DNA of 64,000 nt from Campylobacter hepaticus (GTDB taxonomy: Bacteria > Campylobacterota > Campylobacteria > Campylobacterales > Campylobacteraceae). Under the pieces are notes generated by a model. The model was not told the DNA's origin. It did not search any database and saw nothing but the letters and a program-made list of their open reading frames with translations. Positions within the stretch are counted from its first letter, which is position 1; every line of letters begins with the position of its first letter. The translations under genes were made by a program, and so were the position numbers. Below are positions 29,665 to 38,740 of the stretch, piece after piece. Where the stretch lies: positions 1,116,001-1,180,000 of the forward strand of contig NZ_CP031611.1 of the NCBI RefSeq assembly GCF_001687475.2, read 5' to 3'.

Positions 29665-30360
29665 ATGACAACAATAAAAATAAATATAGACAAAATTAAA
29701 ATGAATCATGATTGGAAAGATTTCCTAAAAGAAGAATTTAAAAAACAATATTTTTTAGATCTTAAAAAACAATATATCAACGCTTTAAATAAAAATATCA
29801 CTATTTATCCACCTGCTAATTTAATCTTTAATGCTTTTAACTTATGTCCTTTAAAAAAATTAAAAATAGTTATCATAGGGCAAGACCCTTATCACCAAGC
29901 AAATCAAGCAATGGGGCTTAGTTTTTCAGTACCTAAAGGAATAAAAATTCCCCCAAGTCTTAAAAACATCTATAAAGAATTACAAAATGATTTAAATATT
30001 ACTCCGCCTAATAATGGAGATTTAAGTCCTTGGGCAAAACAAGGTGTCTTACTTTTAAATTCCATACTTAGCGTAGAAGCCAATAAAGCAGCAAGCCACA
30101 GTTCATGGGGTTGGCAAAAATTTAGTGATGCAGTAATCTTAAAACTAAGCAAAGAAACATCAGGACTTGTTTTTATGCTTTGGGGAAATTATGCAAAAAG
30201 CAAAAAAGTATTAATTGATAATAAAAAACATTTAATACTACAAGCTGCTCATCCTAGTCCTTTAGCAAAAAATAGCTTTTTAGGTTGTAAACACTTTTCA
30301 CAAGCTAATGAATTTCTAAAAAAATTAAGCAAAAAACCCATAAATTGGGAAATACTTTAA
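29665..30360 (+). CDS. ung: Uracil-DNA glycosylase
   Basis: This 231-aa family 1 enzyme has the active site VIIGQDPYHQANQAMGLSFSV (catalytic Asp in GQDPYH). Further motifs are LLLNSILSVE and the C-terminal AAHPSPLAKNSFLGCKHFSQAN (His of HPSP). It removes uracil from DNA. It stands alone on the plus strand. An internal ATG at codon 13 is an alternative start. Confidence 0.98.
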   Translation: MTTIKINIDKIKMNHDWKDFLKEEFKKQYFLDLKKQYINALNKNITIYPPANLIFNAFNLCPLKKLKIVIIGQDPYHQANQAMGLSFSVPKGIKIPPSLKNIYKELQNDLNITPPNNGDLSPWAKQGVLLLNSILSVEANKAASHSSWGWQKFSDAVILKLSKETSGLVFMLWGNYAKSKKVLIDNKKHLILQAAHPSPLAKNSFLGCKHFSQANEFLKKLSKKPINWEIL

Positions 30361-30467
30361 ATTAATTAAATAACTCTGCTTAATAATAAACTAAGATTTT
30401 ACAATTTTTCCTACTTAAAGAAATATTTTACTTTAGACAAAACGAATGATTTTGATTTAAAAAGCTT

Positions 30468-30502
30468 AAGTATATTTTATTTGGCTTAACAAAATAATAC
30501 TT
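30468..30502. terminator. Imperfect hairpin between ung and the cyd operon
   Basis: AAGTATATTTT and AAAATAATACTT pair with one bulge; flanking AAGC and GCTT can extend the stem. It lies between the convergent ends of ung and the small cydX-like gene. Probably a bidirectional terminator. The rest of 30361-30550 shows nothing recognisable. Confidence 0.45.
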
Positions 30503-30550
30503 ATGCTTGTATAAATTTGACCTCTCAAAAAATCTCAAATTCATACTATT

Positions 30551-30655
30551 TTATAATTTATTATCTTTTTCTAATTGATTGATATTTAAAATAATAAATT
30601 TATAGCTTAAATAAAGCGTTAAAGGCCAAGATAATAAAAACAAAATATGAAACAT
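30551..30655 (-). CDS. CydX-like small membrane subunit of the quinol oxidase
   Basis: This 34-codon ORF starts MFHILFLLSWPLTLYLSY and ends NQLEKDNKL. It has one predicted transmembrane helix and a charged C-terminus. The start lies 10 bases after the cydB stop, and TAAGGAGT (which contains that stop) is a perfect ribosome binding site. Size, position after cydB and topology are those of CydX-type subunits that stabilise bd oxidases. The sequence is too short for family proof, so the call rests on context. Confidence 0.65.
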   Translation of the reverse strand: MFHILFLLSWPLTLYLSYKFIILNINQLEKDNKL

Positions 30656-30665
30656 CAATTACTCC

Positions 30666-31781
30666 TTAATATGTATGATCATTATTTTCCATTTCTTCGC
30701 GAGTGATTTTTATCCTATCCATTGCCCTCCAAACATAAATAATATAAGTTAAAACAAAAGGAACAAGCAAAGATACATAAGCCATAACACTAAGAGTATA
30801 ATAACTAGAGCTGGCATTTTTTAAAGTTAAAGAACTTTGCAAATCCTTTAAAGAAGGATAAAAAGCACTTTCTCCAAGTCCAAGACTTGATAACAAAGAA
30901 AAAACTGTCAAAACCGTTCCAAGTCCTAAAGTAAAAATAGCCTTAGAACAACCTTTTGACCCTTGAAATACACCCAATAATACTAAAACAATACCCATTA
31001 AAAATAAAATAGCCAAAAAACTTGCATTTAAAAAATTATATAAATATAAATTGGCGCTTAAGCTTACAAAACCATTTTTATCAACACCAAAACCATCTTT
31101 TATAAAAATCCAAACCAAAAAAGCTAGAAAAAAAGGTAAAAACAAAATACCATTAATTGTAAGTTTTTTCATAGCTTTTATTTTAATGTTTTCATCATTA
31201 ATATTATTCATAAAATATGCAGCACCTAAAAGTCTAGCCAAAAATATCAAAGCCAAAGCTAAAAAATAATTAAAAGGATTAAATAAAAGCTCTAAACCGT
31301 GTAAAGAATTTTGCCAAAAAACGAAATTATTTTCATTTAAAGTAAATTCCAAACCACTAAAAAAACTACTAATAACAATTCCTATTAAAAACACACCTAA
31401 ATAACCATTAATCTTTAAAAAAATTTCATAAGTTTTTAAACCATAAATATTATTTTCTTTTTTACGGTATTCATAAGCTATAGCTTGTAAAATAAAACAA
31501 AATAAAATACAAAGCCAAATCCAATAAGCTCCTCCAAAACTTGTACTATAAAAAAGCGGAAAAGCTGCACCACCAAAAAGCACAAAAGTTGTAAAACCTA
31601 ATTCCCATTTACGCCCCAAAGAATTAATCAGCATAGTTTTTTCAAGCTCATTTTCACTCAATTCATCAATTAAAGTTTGACCCCCTTGCACAAAAAACAT
31701 AAATACTAAAAGCCCTCCAAGTAAACTCAAAATCAACCACCAATAAATTTGCAAAGCTTGAAGTTCTAAACCAAAAAACAT
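30666..31781 (-). CDS. cydB: Cytochrome bd-type (Cio) quinol oxidase subunit II
   Basis: This 371-aa membrane protein has about nine helices. It starts LQALQIYWWLILSLLGGLLVFMFFVQGGQTL, typical of subunit II. The C-terminus has YTLSVMAYVSLLVPFVLTYIIYVW. With subunit I it reduces O2 using quinol. It is 27 bases downstream of cydA. In Campylobacter this pair is described as cyanide-insensitive (CioAB). Confidence 0.93.
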   Translation of the reverse strand: MFFGLELQALQIYWWLILSLLGGLLVFMFFVQGGQTLIDELSENELEKTMLINSLGRKWELGFTTFVLFGGAAFPLFYSTSFGGAYWIWLCILFCFILQAIAYEYRKKENNIYGLKTYEIFLKINGYLGVFLIGIVISSFFSGLEFTLNENNFVFWQNSLHGLELLFNPFNYFLALALIFLARLLGAAYFMNNINDENIKIKAMKKLTINGILFLPFFLAFLVWIFIKDGFGVDKNGFVSLSANLYLYNFLNASFLAILFLMGIVLVLLGVFQGSKGCSKAIFTLGLGTVLTVFSLLSSLGLGESAFYPSLKDLQSSLTLKNASSSYYTLSVMAYVSLLVPFVLTYIIYVWRAMDRIKITREEMENNDHTY

Positions 31782-31808
31782 TATTTTCCTCCTTTGCTTA
31801 TAAAAATA

Positions 31809-33338
31809 CTATTCATGCGCTTTAAAACCCTTCTTAATTTGAGTAAACATAATTGTTATTTCAGCGATAAGCAAGGCGCTAAACAATGCTGCAAAAATCC
31901 AAAATGAAATTTGAACATTAATTTTACCTAAATGCGTTGCAGCTATATGCACAGGAAGCAAATCTTGAATTGCCCAAGGCTGTCTGCCTACCTCAGCAAC
32001 AATCCAACCTGCCTCAGCAGCAATATATCCCAAAGGAATAGAAAATAAACACAACCAAAGTAGCTTTTTAAATTTTTCAATATCATTAGCCATGGTAAGA
32101 TAAAGTATCACTACAAAGAGTATAAAGAAAAAACTACCCAAAGCTACCATAACATGAAAGCTATAAAAAGTTAAAGCTATAGGAGGGATAGCATCACTTG
32201 GCTTTTGCAAATAACCATAACCAAAATCTTTAAAATGGCTTTCTAAAACAGTTTTATGATTTAACATTGCTGAAGTATTATTATTCTCTTTAGCAATTTT
32301 ATAATCTTTTAAAGCTTGTATAGCGATTTTACCTCTATCAATACGCTCTTGCATAGGTTTTATTCCTTTATTTTTATTCCCATAAATTAAATCTTCAATT
32401 CCTGGAACAAAAGAGTCAAAATCACGATTTCCTAGTATAGAAAGTGCATAAGGTATAGTGATATCAAACAAAAATACACTTTCATTATTATCTATAGTTT
32501 TTTTAGGATTTAAAATTCCAAAAGGAACAAGTCCAGCACGATGCTCTCCTTGATAAATGCCTTCCATAGCCGCAAGCTTCATAGGTTGTGTTTGAGTGAC
32601 ACGATAAGCGCTTTCATCCCCACTAAAAAATAAAAAAATTGAACAAACTAAACCAAAACTAGCCCTAACCACTAAACTTTTTTTAGCTTCTATAATATGA
32701 CGTCCTTTTAATATAAACCATGCTGAAACCCCCATAACAAATAAAGCTGAAATCACATAACCGCTAGCTACAGTATGTAAAAATTTTGCAATAGCTACAG
32801 GTGAAAACGCTACTTCAAAAAAATTTTGCATTTCATTTCTTGCGCTATCGAGATTAAAACTCATCCCCTGAGGATATTGCATCCATCCATTTGCCACTAA
32901 AATCCAAAAAGCTGAGAGATTACTTCCTATAGCAACACACCAAGTAGAAAGCAAATGAAAACCTTTGCTAACCTTATCCCATCCAAAAAACATAACTGCA
33001 AAAAAAGTAGCCTCTAAAAAAAATGCCATAATACCTTCAATAGCTAAAGGCGCACCAAAAATATCACCCACAAACCAACTATAATTTGCCCAATTTGTTC
33101 CAAATTCAAATTCCATAATAATGCCAGTAGCTACACCAATAGCGAAATTAATAGCAAATAAAGATAACCAAAATTGAGTAATTTTCTTCCACTTTAGATT
33201 ATGAGTTTTTACATAAATAGTCTCCATAATAGCAATTATAAAAGACAAACCTAAAGTCAAAGGTACAAACAAAAAATGATAAAGTGCAGTTAAAGCAAAC
33301 TGCGCCCTTGACCAATCAACACTACTAAGCTCATTCAT
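31809..33338 (-). CDS. cydA: Cytochrome bd-type (Cio) quinol oxidase subunit I
   Basis: This protein of about 509 aa begins ELSSVDWSRAQFALTALYHFLFVPLTLGLSF, with the conserved His ligand in ALYHF. Other subunit I features are WMQYPQGM, FLHTVASGYVISALF and EAGWIVAEVGRQPWAIQDLLPV. I take the ATG at 33338, which has AAAGGA upstream and overlaps the end of the DUF4492 gene by 8 bases; a start at 33359 is also open. It is a membrane oxidase that uses menaquinol at low oxygen. Confidence 0.95.
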   Translation of the reverse strand: MNELSSVDWSRAQFALTALYHFLFVPLTLGLSFIIAIMETIYVKTHNLKWKKITQFWLSLFAINFAIGVATGIIMEFEFGTNWANYSWFVGDIFGAPLAIEGIMAFFLEATFFAVMFFGWDKVSKGFHLLSTWCVAIGSNLSAFWILVANGWMQYPQGMSFNLDSARNEMQNFFEVAFSPVAIAKFLHTVASGYVISALFVMGVSAWFILKGRHIIEAKKSLVVRASFGLVCSIFLFFSGDESAYRVTQTQPMKLAAMEGIYQGEHRAGLVPFGILNPKKTIDNNESVFLFDITIPYALSILGNRDFDSFVPGIEDLIYGNKNKGIKPMQERIDRGKIAIQALKDYKIAKENNNTSAMLNHKTVLESHFKDFGYGYLQKPSDAIPPIALTFYSFHVMVALGSFFFILFVVILYLTMANDIEKFKKLLWLCLFSIPLGYIAAEAGWIVAEVGRQPWAIQDLLPVHIAATHLGKINVQISFWIFAALFSALLIAEITIMFTQIKKGFKAHE

Positions 33339-33576
33339 TAATATTTCCTTTATTTTCATTTAAAATGAGATTTTCAAACACAAAAGAACTTTTTTCTTTA
33401 TCGCTTTTAAACATAGAATTAAAATTTACATCAAAAATAAATAATTTCAATATCACAAAAATTATAATAAACTTGATGATGATAATTTTCCATAAAGTTT
33501 TTCCTAATGTTAAATTTTTAAAACCTTCTTTATAAAAATTAAAAATTCTAAAAATATTAAAATATTTATAACACAT
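33331..33576 (-). CDS. DUF4492-type small membrane protein preceding cydA
   Basis: This 81-aa protein contains the core FYKEGFKNLTLGKTLWKIIIIKFIIIFVILKLFIFD, matching the DUF4492 family found upstream of cydAB in epsilonproteobacteria and Bacteroidetes. It has one transmembrane helix (about residues 30-48) and a charged C-terminus. The stop overlaps the cydA start, showing translational coupling. It probably helps assembly of the oxidase; no function has been read from the sequence itself. Confidence 0.8.
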   Translation of the reverse strand: MCYKYFNIFRIFNFYKEGFKNLTLGKTLWKIIIIKFIIIFVILKLFIFDVNFNSMFKSDKEKSSFVFENLILNENKGNINE

Positions 33577-33999
33577 AATGATTTTACCTTTAAAAATATA
33601 AGAAATTTAATATTTTGAGTTCGAAAATTATATTTAAATTTATGTTATTGCTTTCTTAAAACTAATAATAATTAAAATTATTATTAAAATACTGATTTAA
33701 CAAAATTAAAACTTTGATAAATTAATCAATTTTCAATCTTATAAACTTTTATAAATTATTATATATCAAAAAATAAAACTAAAACAAAATGATTAAAATA
33801 ATTATATTAAAAATCCTAAAAATTAATATTCTTAAATACCTAATAATAAAAAATTTTATACTTGTTTATAATAATATTACAAAAATACACAAAATCGATA
33901 TAGATATTAAAATTCATCTATCTTAATCTAATAATTTTCTTATTTATATTTAATTTTTTGTTACAATATCTTTATTATAAAATTATCGAAGGAGAAAAA
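33577..33999. other. AT-rich gap where C. jejuni carries cdtABC
   Basis: About 420 bases between the divergent DUF4492 gene and lctP. No ORF or cdt-like remnant is seen. It contains an 11-bp inverted repeat (TAATAATAATT ... AATTATTATTA) at 33663-33686. From memory, C. jejuni has cdtA, cdtB and cdtC at this point. Confidence 0.65.
33663..33686. repeat. 11-bp inverted repeat
   Basis: TAATAATAATT, two A, AATTATTATTA: a perfect palindrome with a 2-base centre. It resembles AT-rich operators of the Fur type but also arises easily in this base composition. Confidence 0.4.
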
Positions 34000-35682
34000 T
34001 TGGAACAGATTTTAACATGGCAGCAAATCTATGACCCATTAGGAAATATTTGGTTAAGTGCTTTTATGGCATTTTTACCTATACTCTGCTTTTTGGCTTG
34101 TTTAGTTATTTTTAAACTTAAAGGTTATCAAGCAGGCTTTTTAACTGTTATATTTGCTACCTTAACCGCTTTATTTGTATACAAAATGCCCTGGAATTTA
34201 GTTGGAGCAAGTTTTATTCAAGGCTTTACTAATGGTATGTGGCCTATTGCTTGGATTATTATTGCAGCAATTTTTCTTTATAAACTTTCCATAAAATCTG
34301 GATCTTTTGAAATCATTAAAAAAAGCGTAATGAGCATCACTCCAGACCATAGAATTCAAGTAATTTTAATAGGCTTTTGCTTTGGCTCATTTTTAGAAGG
34401 TGCCATAGGCTTTGGCGGACCTGTAGCTATTACGGCTGCTCTTTTAGTTGGTCTTGGGCTACGTCCTTTGCAAGCTGCTGGACTTTGCTTAATTGCCAAT
34501 ACTGCCCCTGTAGCCTTTGGAGCAGTAGGAATTCCTATCATCGCTATGGCTAATCTTGTTGGCATAGAACAACATTCTATTTCAGCTATGGTGGGTAGAA
34601 TGCTCGTACCTTTAAGCTTAACCATACCTTTCTTTATAATCTTTTTAATGGATGGTTTTAAAGGTATTAAAGAAACTTTTCCAGCTATTTTAGTTGCTAC
34701 TTTAAGTTTTACAATAACACAATTTTTAAGCTCAAATCATTTAGGAGCTGAACTTCCAGATATTATCTCAGCTATTGTATCCTTAGCAATTACAACAATC
34801 TTTTTAAAATTTTGGAAACCAAAAAATATTTTTAGATTTGACAATGAAACTAATTTTAATCAAGATAACACTTTAAGTTTTAATCAAATTTTAAAAGCTT
34901 GGACTCCTTTTATTTTACTTATTGTTTGTATTATTATTTGGACACAACCTTGGTTTAAAGCCCTTTTTGATAAAGACGGCATATTAAGTTATACTAGTGT
35001 TACTTTACAATTTAGTAATATTACTAATGGAATTTTAAGCCCTTCTATTACAGGCACAGGAGAAAGCAAACCTTTAGCTTTATCCCTAGGAATAGATCTA
35101 ATCAATGGAAAAACAGTTGCTCAAGCAGGAACAGCAATTTTACTTGCAGCTTTTTTAAGCATAGCTATTTTAAACATTAAAGCTGAAGAGGCAGCAGAAT
35201 GTTTTTGGGCCACCTTAAAAGAAATGGCAATTCCTTGTATCACTATAGGTTTAGTTGTAGCTTTTGCCTTTATTTCTAAAAACAGTGGCATGAGTACAAC
35301 TTTAGGTCTAGCTTTCGCACACACTGGTGGTGCTTTCTCATTTTTTTCTCCAATTATTGGCTGGATAGGAGTCTTTTTAACAGGTTCTGATACAAGTGCT
35401 AATTTACTTTTTGGAACTTTACAACAAATAAGTGCCCAAAAACTAAATATTAACGAATCTTTATTCTTAGCAGCAAATTCTGTTGGGGGCGTTGTTGGCA
35501 AGATGATTAGTCCTCAAAGTATAGCTATAGCTTGTGCAGCAGTAGGACTTGTAGGTAGAGAATCTGAACTTTTCAAATTTACGCTAAAATATTCTATAGC
35601 TTTTATTATTTTAATAGGAATTTGGACTTGCATTATAGCCTTTTTCTTGCAAGGTATTATTCCTGATGTTATAGTAAAATAA
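34000..35682 (+). CDS. lctP: L-lactate permease LctP
   Basis: This membrane protein of about 560 aa has 12 or more helices. LctP family motifs include GSFLEGAIGFGGPVAITAALLVGLG, GAVGIPIIAMANLVG and WIGVFLTGSDTSANLLFGTLQ. I chose the TTG at 34000, which has GAAGGAG at ideal spacing and gives EQILTWQQIYDPLGN; an upstream TTG at 33958 lacks such a site. It imports lactate for the LutABC oxidase next door. Confidence 0.96.
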   Translation: MEQILTWQQIYDPLGNIWLSAFMAFLPILCFLACLVIFKLKGYQAGFLTVIFATLTALFVYKMPWNLVGASFIQGFTNGMWPIAWIIIAAIFLYKLSIKSGSFEIIKKSVMSITPDHRIQVILIGFCFGSFLEGAIGFGGPVAITAALLVGLGLRPLQAAGLCLIANTAPVAFGAVGIPIIAMANLVGIEQHSISAMVGRMLVPLSLTIPFFIIFLMDGFKGIKETFPAILVATLSFTITQFLSSNHLGAELPDIISAIVSLAITTIFLKFWKPKNIFRFDNETNFNQDNTLSFNQILKAWTPFILLIVCIIIWTQPWFKALFDKDGILSYTSVTLQFSNITNGILSPSITGTGESKPLALSLGIDLINGKTVAQAGTAILLAAFLSIAILNIKAEEAAECFWATLKEMAIPCITIGLVVAFAFISKNSGMSTTLGLAFAHTGGAFSFFSPIIGWIGVFLTGSDTSANLLFGTLQQISAQKLNINESLFLAANSVGGVVGKMISPQSIAIACAAVGLVGRESELFKFTLKYSIAFIILIGIWTCIIAFFLQGIIPDVIVK

Positions 35683-35714
35683 ATTTTTGCAAGCAAAAAA
35701 GCTTGCAAAAATTT
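35681..35714. terminator. Strong terminator of lctP
   Basis: AAATTTTTGCAAGC, a 6-A loop and GCTTGCAAAAATTT form a perfect 14-bp stem overlapping the lctP stop. T-runs occur on both strands, so it may work both ways. It separates lctP from lutABC. Confidence 0.85.
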
Positions 35715-35810
35715 AAAATTATTTAATAAATATTTGTAAACAAAATTTACTTTATTGAATTTTACAAAACAAAATATCTAACTTACCATGCTACAAATAA
35801 GGAGTAATTA

Positions 35811-36548
35811 ATGAAAAAGGTATATTTTTACGCCACATGCTTAGGAAGCGTTGCTATGCAAAATACAGTTTTAAATGCGATTAAACTTTTAAGACGCGAA
35901 GGAGTGGAAGTGATTTTTAAAAAAAATCAAACTTGCTGTGCTCAACCTTCTTTTAATTCAGGATATTTTAATGAAAGTCGTGAAATTGCTTTATACAATG
36001 CGAATTTATTTGATAAAGACTATCCCATTGTTGTACCCAGTGGATCTTGTGCTGGTATGATGAGTCACGATTATTTAGAACTTTTTAAAAACAAAACTGA
36101 ATTATCCAAAATAAAAGACTTTAGTTCTCGTGTTATAGAACTTTCACAATACCTTGATGAAGTTTTAAATGTCAATTATGAAGATAAAGGTGAACCTATA
36201 AAAGTAACTTGGCATTCTAATTGCCATGCCTTAAGAATACAAAAAAGTATACAAGCAAGCAAAAATCTTATAAAAAAATTAAAAAACGTAGAACTTCTCA
36301 ACCTAGAATATGAAGAAGAATGTTGTGGTTTTGGTGGAACTTTTTCTATTAAAGAACCTGAAATTTCTAATGCTATGGTAAAAAGTAAAATCAAAGATAT
36401 ACAAAATCAAGGAGTAAAATATCTTATTAGTGGTGATGGAGGATGTCTTTTAAATATAGATGGTACCATGAAAAGAGCAAATTTAGATATTAAAGGGATA
36501 CATTTATATGACTTTTTACTTAAACGTTTAGAAGGAGAAAAATTATGA
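35811..36548 (+). CDS. lutA: Lactate utilization protein A (Fe-S oxidoreductase)
   Basis: This 245-aa protein has two cysteine-rich CCG-type modules: NQTCCAQPSFNSG near residue 40 and YEEECCGFGGTFSIKEPE near 165, with an additional WHSNCHALR. These bind an iron-sulfur cluster. LutABC oxidises L-lactate to pyruvate. The gene has GGAG before the ATG and overlaps lutB by 4 bases. The inverted repeat TTTGTAAA ... TTTACAAA at 35733-35768 lies upstream. Confidence 0.94.
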   Translation: MKKVYFYATCLGSVAMQNTVLNAIKLLRREGVEVIFKKNQTCCAQPSFNSGYFNESREIALYNANLFDKDYPIVVPSGSCAGMMSHDYLELFKNKTELSKIKDFSSRVIELSQYLDEVLNVNYEDKGEPIKVTWHSNCHALRIQKSIQASKNLIKKLKNVELLNLEYEEECCGFGGTFSIKEPEISNAMVKSKIKDIQNQGVKYLISGDGGCLLNIDGTMKRANLDIKGIHLYDFLLKRLEGEKL

Positions 36549-37984
36549 GTCAAAAAATTCCTCACGATCAAATCGTCAAAATCAAACTTAATGATAAACA
36601 AATGCAAGAAAATTTAATAACTGCAATGCATACTCTACAAAAAAATAGACTTCATGTTATAGATGCAAGGTTTAAAGATTGGCAAGGTTTAAGAGCTAAA
36701 GCCAAACAAGCTAAAAATAATGCTTTAATGAGTTTAGAAGAAAGACTTTTAGAATTTGAAAAAAATGCTACAAAAAATGGTATTATAGTACATTGGGCAA
36801 GTAGTGGTGAAGATGCTTGCGAAATAGTTTATGAAATTATGCGTGAAAAAAATATTACTAAACTCTTAAAAGGTAAATCTATGGCTAGCGAGGAAATAGG
36901 TTTAAACCACTATCTAGAAAAAAAAGGTTTAAAAGCTATAGAAACAGATCTTGGGGAACTTATCTTACAGCTTAATGAAGAAGCACCTTTACATATAGTT
37001 GTTCCTGCTATCCACAGAAATCGCAATGAAATAGGACAAATTTTCAAAGATAAGCTCAATGTAAAACTAGAAAATAATGATCCTAAAAATTTAAATGCAG
37101 TAGCAAGAGAACATTTAAGAAAAGATTTTGAAGATTTAAAATTAGGGCTTAGTGGGGTAAATTTTGCTATGTCTAAAGAAGGCGCTTTTTGGCTTATAGA
37201 AAATGAAGGTAATGGTAGAATGTGTACCACTGCTCCTGATATTCATATAGCACTTTGCGGTATAGAAAAAGTAATGGAAAGCTTTGAAGATGCAGCAACT
37301 ATGGTTTCTTTACTCACCCCTTCAGCAACAGGACAATTTATCCCAACTTACAATAATATCATCACAGGGCCTAGAAAAAATGGAGACTTAGATGGCCCTA
37401 AAGAAGTACATGTAATTTTATTTGATCATAACCGTTCTAAAATGCTTGCACATGAAGATTATTATGAGGCTTTACGTTGTATTAGATGTGGGGCATGTAT
37501 GAATTTTTGTCCTGTTTATGATCAAATTGGCGGACATGCCTATCAAACTACTTATCCAGGTCCTATTGGAGAAGTTATTAGTCCTAATATTTTTGGTATA
37601 GATAATACAGGAGATATTTTAAATTTTTGTTCTCTTTGTGGTCGTTGTTCTGAAGTTTGTCCTGTACAAATTCCCTTAGCAGATCTCATTAGAAAACTAA
37701 GATGTGATAAAATAGGACAAGGTAAAAATCCTCCTATAGGATCAAACAAGATTAATCATAATACTTTAGAATCATTTATTTTTAAACAATTTCAATATAT
37801 TGCAACTCATGGTGATAAATGGCGCTTTTCAATTTCAAAAGCACATTATTTTAACTGGATGGTACATAATTTTGCAGGAGTATTACCTGTAATTAAAAAA
37901 TGGCACGCCTTTAAAGAATTACCTCAAATAAAAACAGATCTTTATAAAGAAATCCAAAATTTAGAAGGAGTAAGCTATGAGTAA
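36545..37984 (+). CDS. lutB: Lactate utilization protein B (iron-sulfur protein)
   Basis: This 479-aa protein has an N-terminal LUD domain (VHWASSGEDACEIVYEIM; KGKSMASEEIGLNHYLE). Two 4Fe-4S motifs lie near residues 310 and 365 (CIRCGACMNFCPVYDQIGG and CSLCGRCSEVCPVQIP). A C-terminal helical domain follows. It passes electrons from lactate oxidation towards menaquinone. Overlaps with lutA and lutC show a tight operon. Confidence 0.96.
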   Translation: MSQKIPHDQIVKIKLNDKQMQENLITAMHTLQKNRLHVIDARFKDWQGLRAKAKQAKNNALMSLEERLLEFEKNATKNGIIVHWASSGEDACEIVYEIMREKNITKLLKGKSMASEEIGLNHYLEKKGLKAIETDLGELILQLNEEAPLHIVVPAIHRNRNEIGQIFKDKLNVKLENNDPKNLNAVAREHLRKDFEDLKLGLSGVNFAMSKEGAFWLIENEGNGRMCTTAPDIHIALCGIEKVMESFEDAATMVSLLTPSATGQFIPTYNNIITGPRKNGDLDGPKEVHVILFDHNRSKMLAHEDYYEALRCIRCGACMNFCPVYDQIGGHAYQTTYPGPIGEVISPNIFGIDNTGDILNFCSLCGRCSEVCPVQIPLADLIRKLRCDKIGQGKNPPIGSNKINHNTLESFIFKQFQYIATHGDKWRFSISKAHYFNWMVHNFAGVLPVIKKWHAFKELPQIKTDLYKEIQNLEGVSYE

Positions 37985-38633
37985 AATCTATGAAATCTCA
38001 AACAAAAGCAAAATAAATATTTTAAACGACCTTAAAAATGCTTACAAAGAAACCCATTTCACTCGTATTGAAAGCATAGATCCTGTAGAACATATTCAAA
38101 CTAGTGATGACATGCTAGCTGAAATGAAACAAAAAATGAGTGATAACAAATATATTGTTGAAGATGCTACTAAAGATACTTTAGAGGAAAAAATCAATGA
38201 AATCATTGCAAAATATAATTATAAAAAAATGATCTATGGTTCAAATTTAAACTTAAATCTTGATAAAATCAAAACAGAAGAAAAAATCTGTTTTAATGAG
38301 AATATAGAAAATTTAAGACATGAGGTCTTTCATAGTGATTTTTCTATTATCCACGCAAGAGCAGGAATAAGCTCTCATGGCGTAGCTTTAGTACTTTCTA
38401 GCAAAGAACAACCTAGAATGCTAAGTCTTGCACCTAAGCTTTGCATTATCTTACTTAAAAAAGAAAATGTAGTAAAAAGTCTTTCTCAAGCTTTAAATTT
38501 AGTTAAAGAAGAAAATGCAATTTTACCTACAAATATCTTATTCATAGCTGGTCCTTCAAGAACTGCAGACATAGAACTTATAACAGTTTTTGGTGTCCAT
38601 GGACCACAAATTGCACATATTATAATATATTAA
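37977..38633 (+). CDS. lutC: Lactate utilization protein C (LUD domain)
   Basis: This 218-aa protein has the LUD fold. SIIHARAGISSHGVALVLSS, SLAPKLCIILLKKEN and the C-terminal FIAGPSRTADIELITVFGVHGP match LutC. It overlaps lutB by 8 bases. It is the last gene of lutABC and is followed by a bidirectional hairpin. Confidence 0.94.
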   Translation: MSKIYEISNKSKINILNDLKNAYKETHFTRIESIDPVEHIQTSDDMLAEMKQKMSDNKYIVEDATKDTLEEKINEIIAKYNYKKMIYGSNLNLNLDKIKTEEKICFNENIENLRHEVFHSDFSIIHARAGISSHGVALVLSSKEQPRMLSLAPKLCIILLKKENVVKSLSQALNLVKEENAILPTNILFIAGPSRTADIELITVFGVHGPQIAHIIIY

Positions 38634-38653
38634 TTTTCCAAAAATTAATCCAT

Positions 38654-38689
38654 AAAACTATATTTTAATATTTAATAAAATATAGTTTT
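38654..38689. terminator. Bidirectional terminator between lutC and sppA
   Basis: AAAACTATATTTTA, an 8-base loop and TAAAATATAGTTTT form a perfect 14-bp stem between the convergent genes. A- and T-rich flanks fit termination on both strands. Confidence 0.75.
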
Positions 38690-38740
38690 AATTAAAATAT
38701 TTTAAACCACTCCATCAAAAAATTAATAAATATATTTAAT

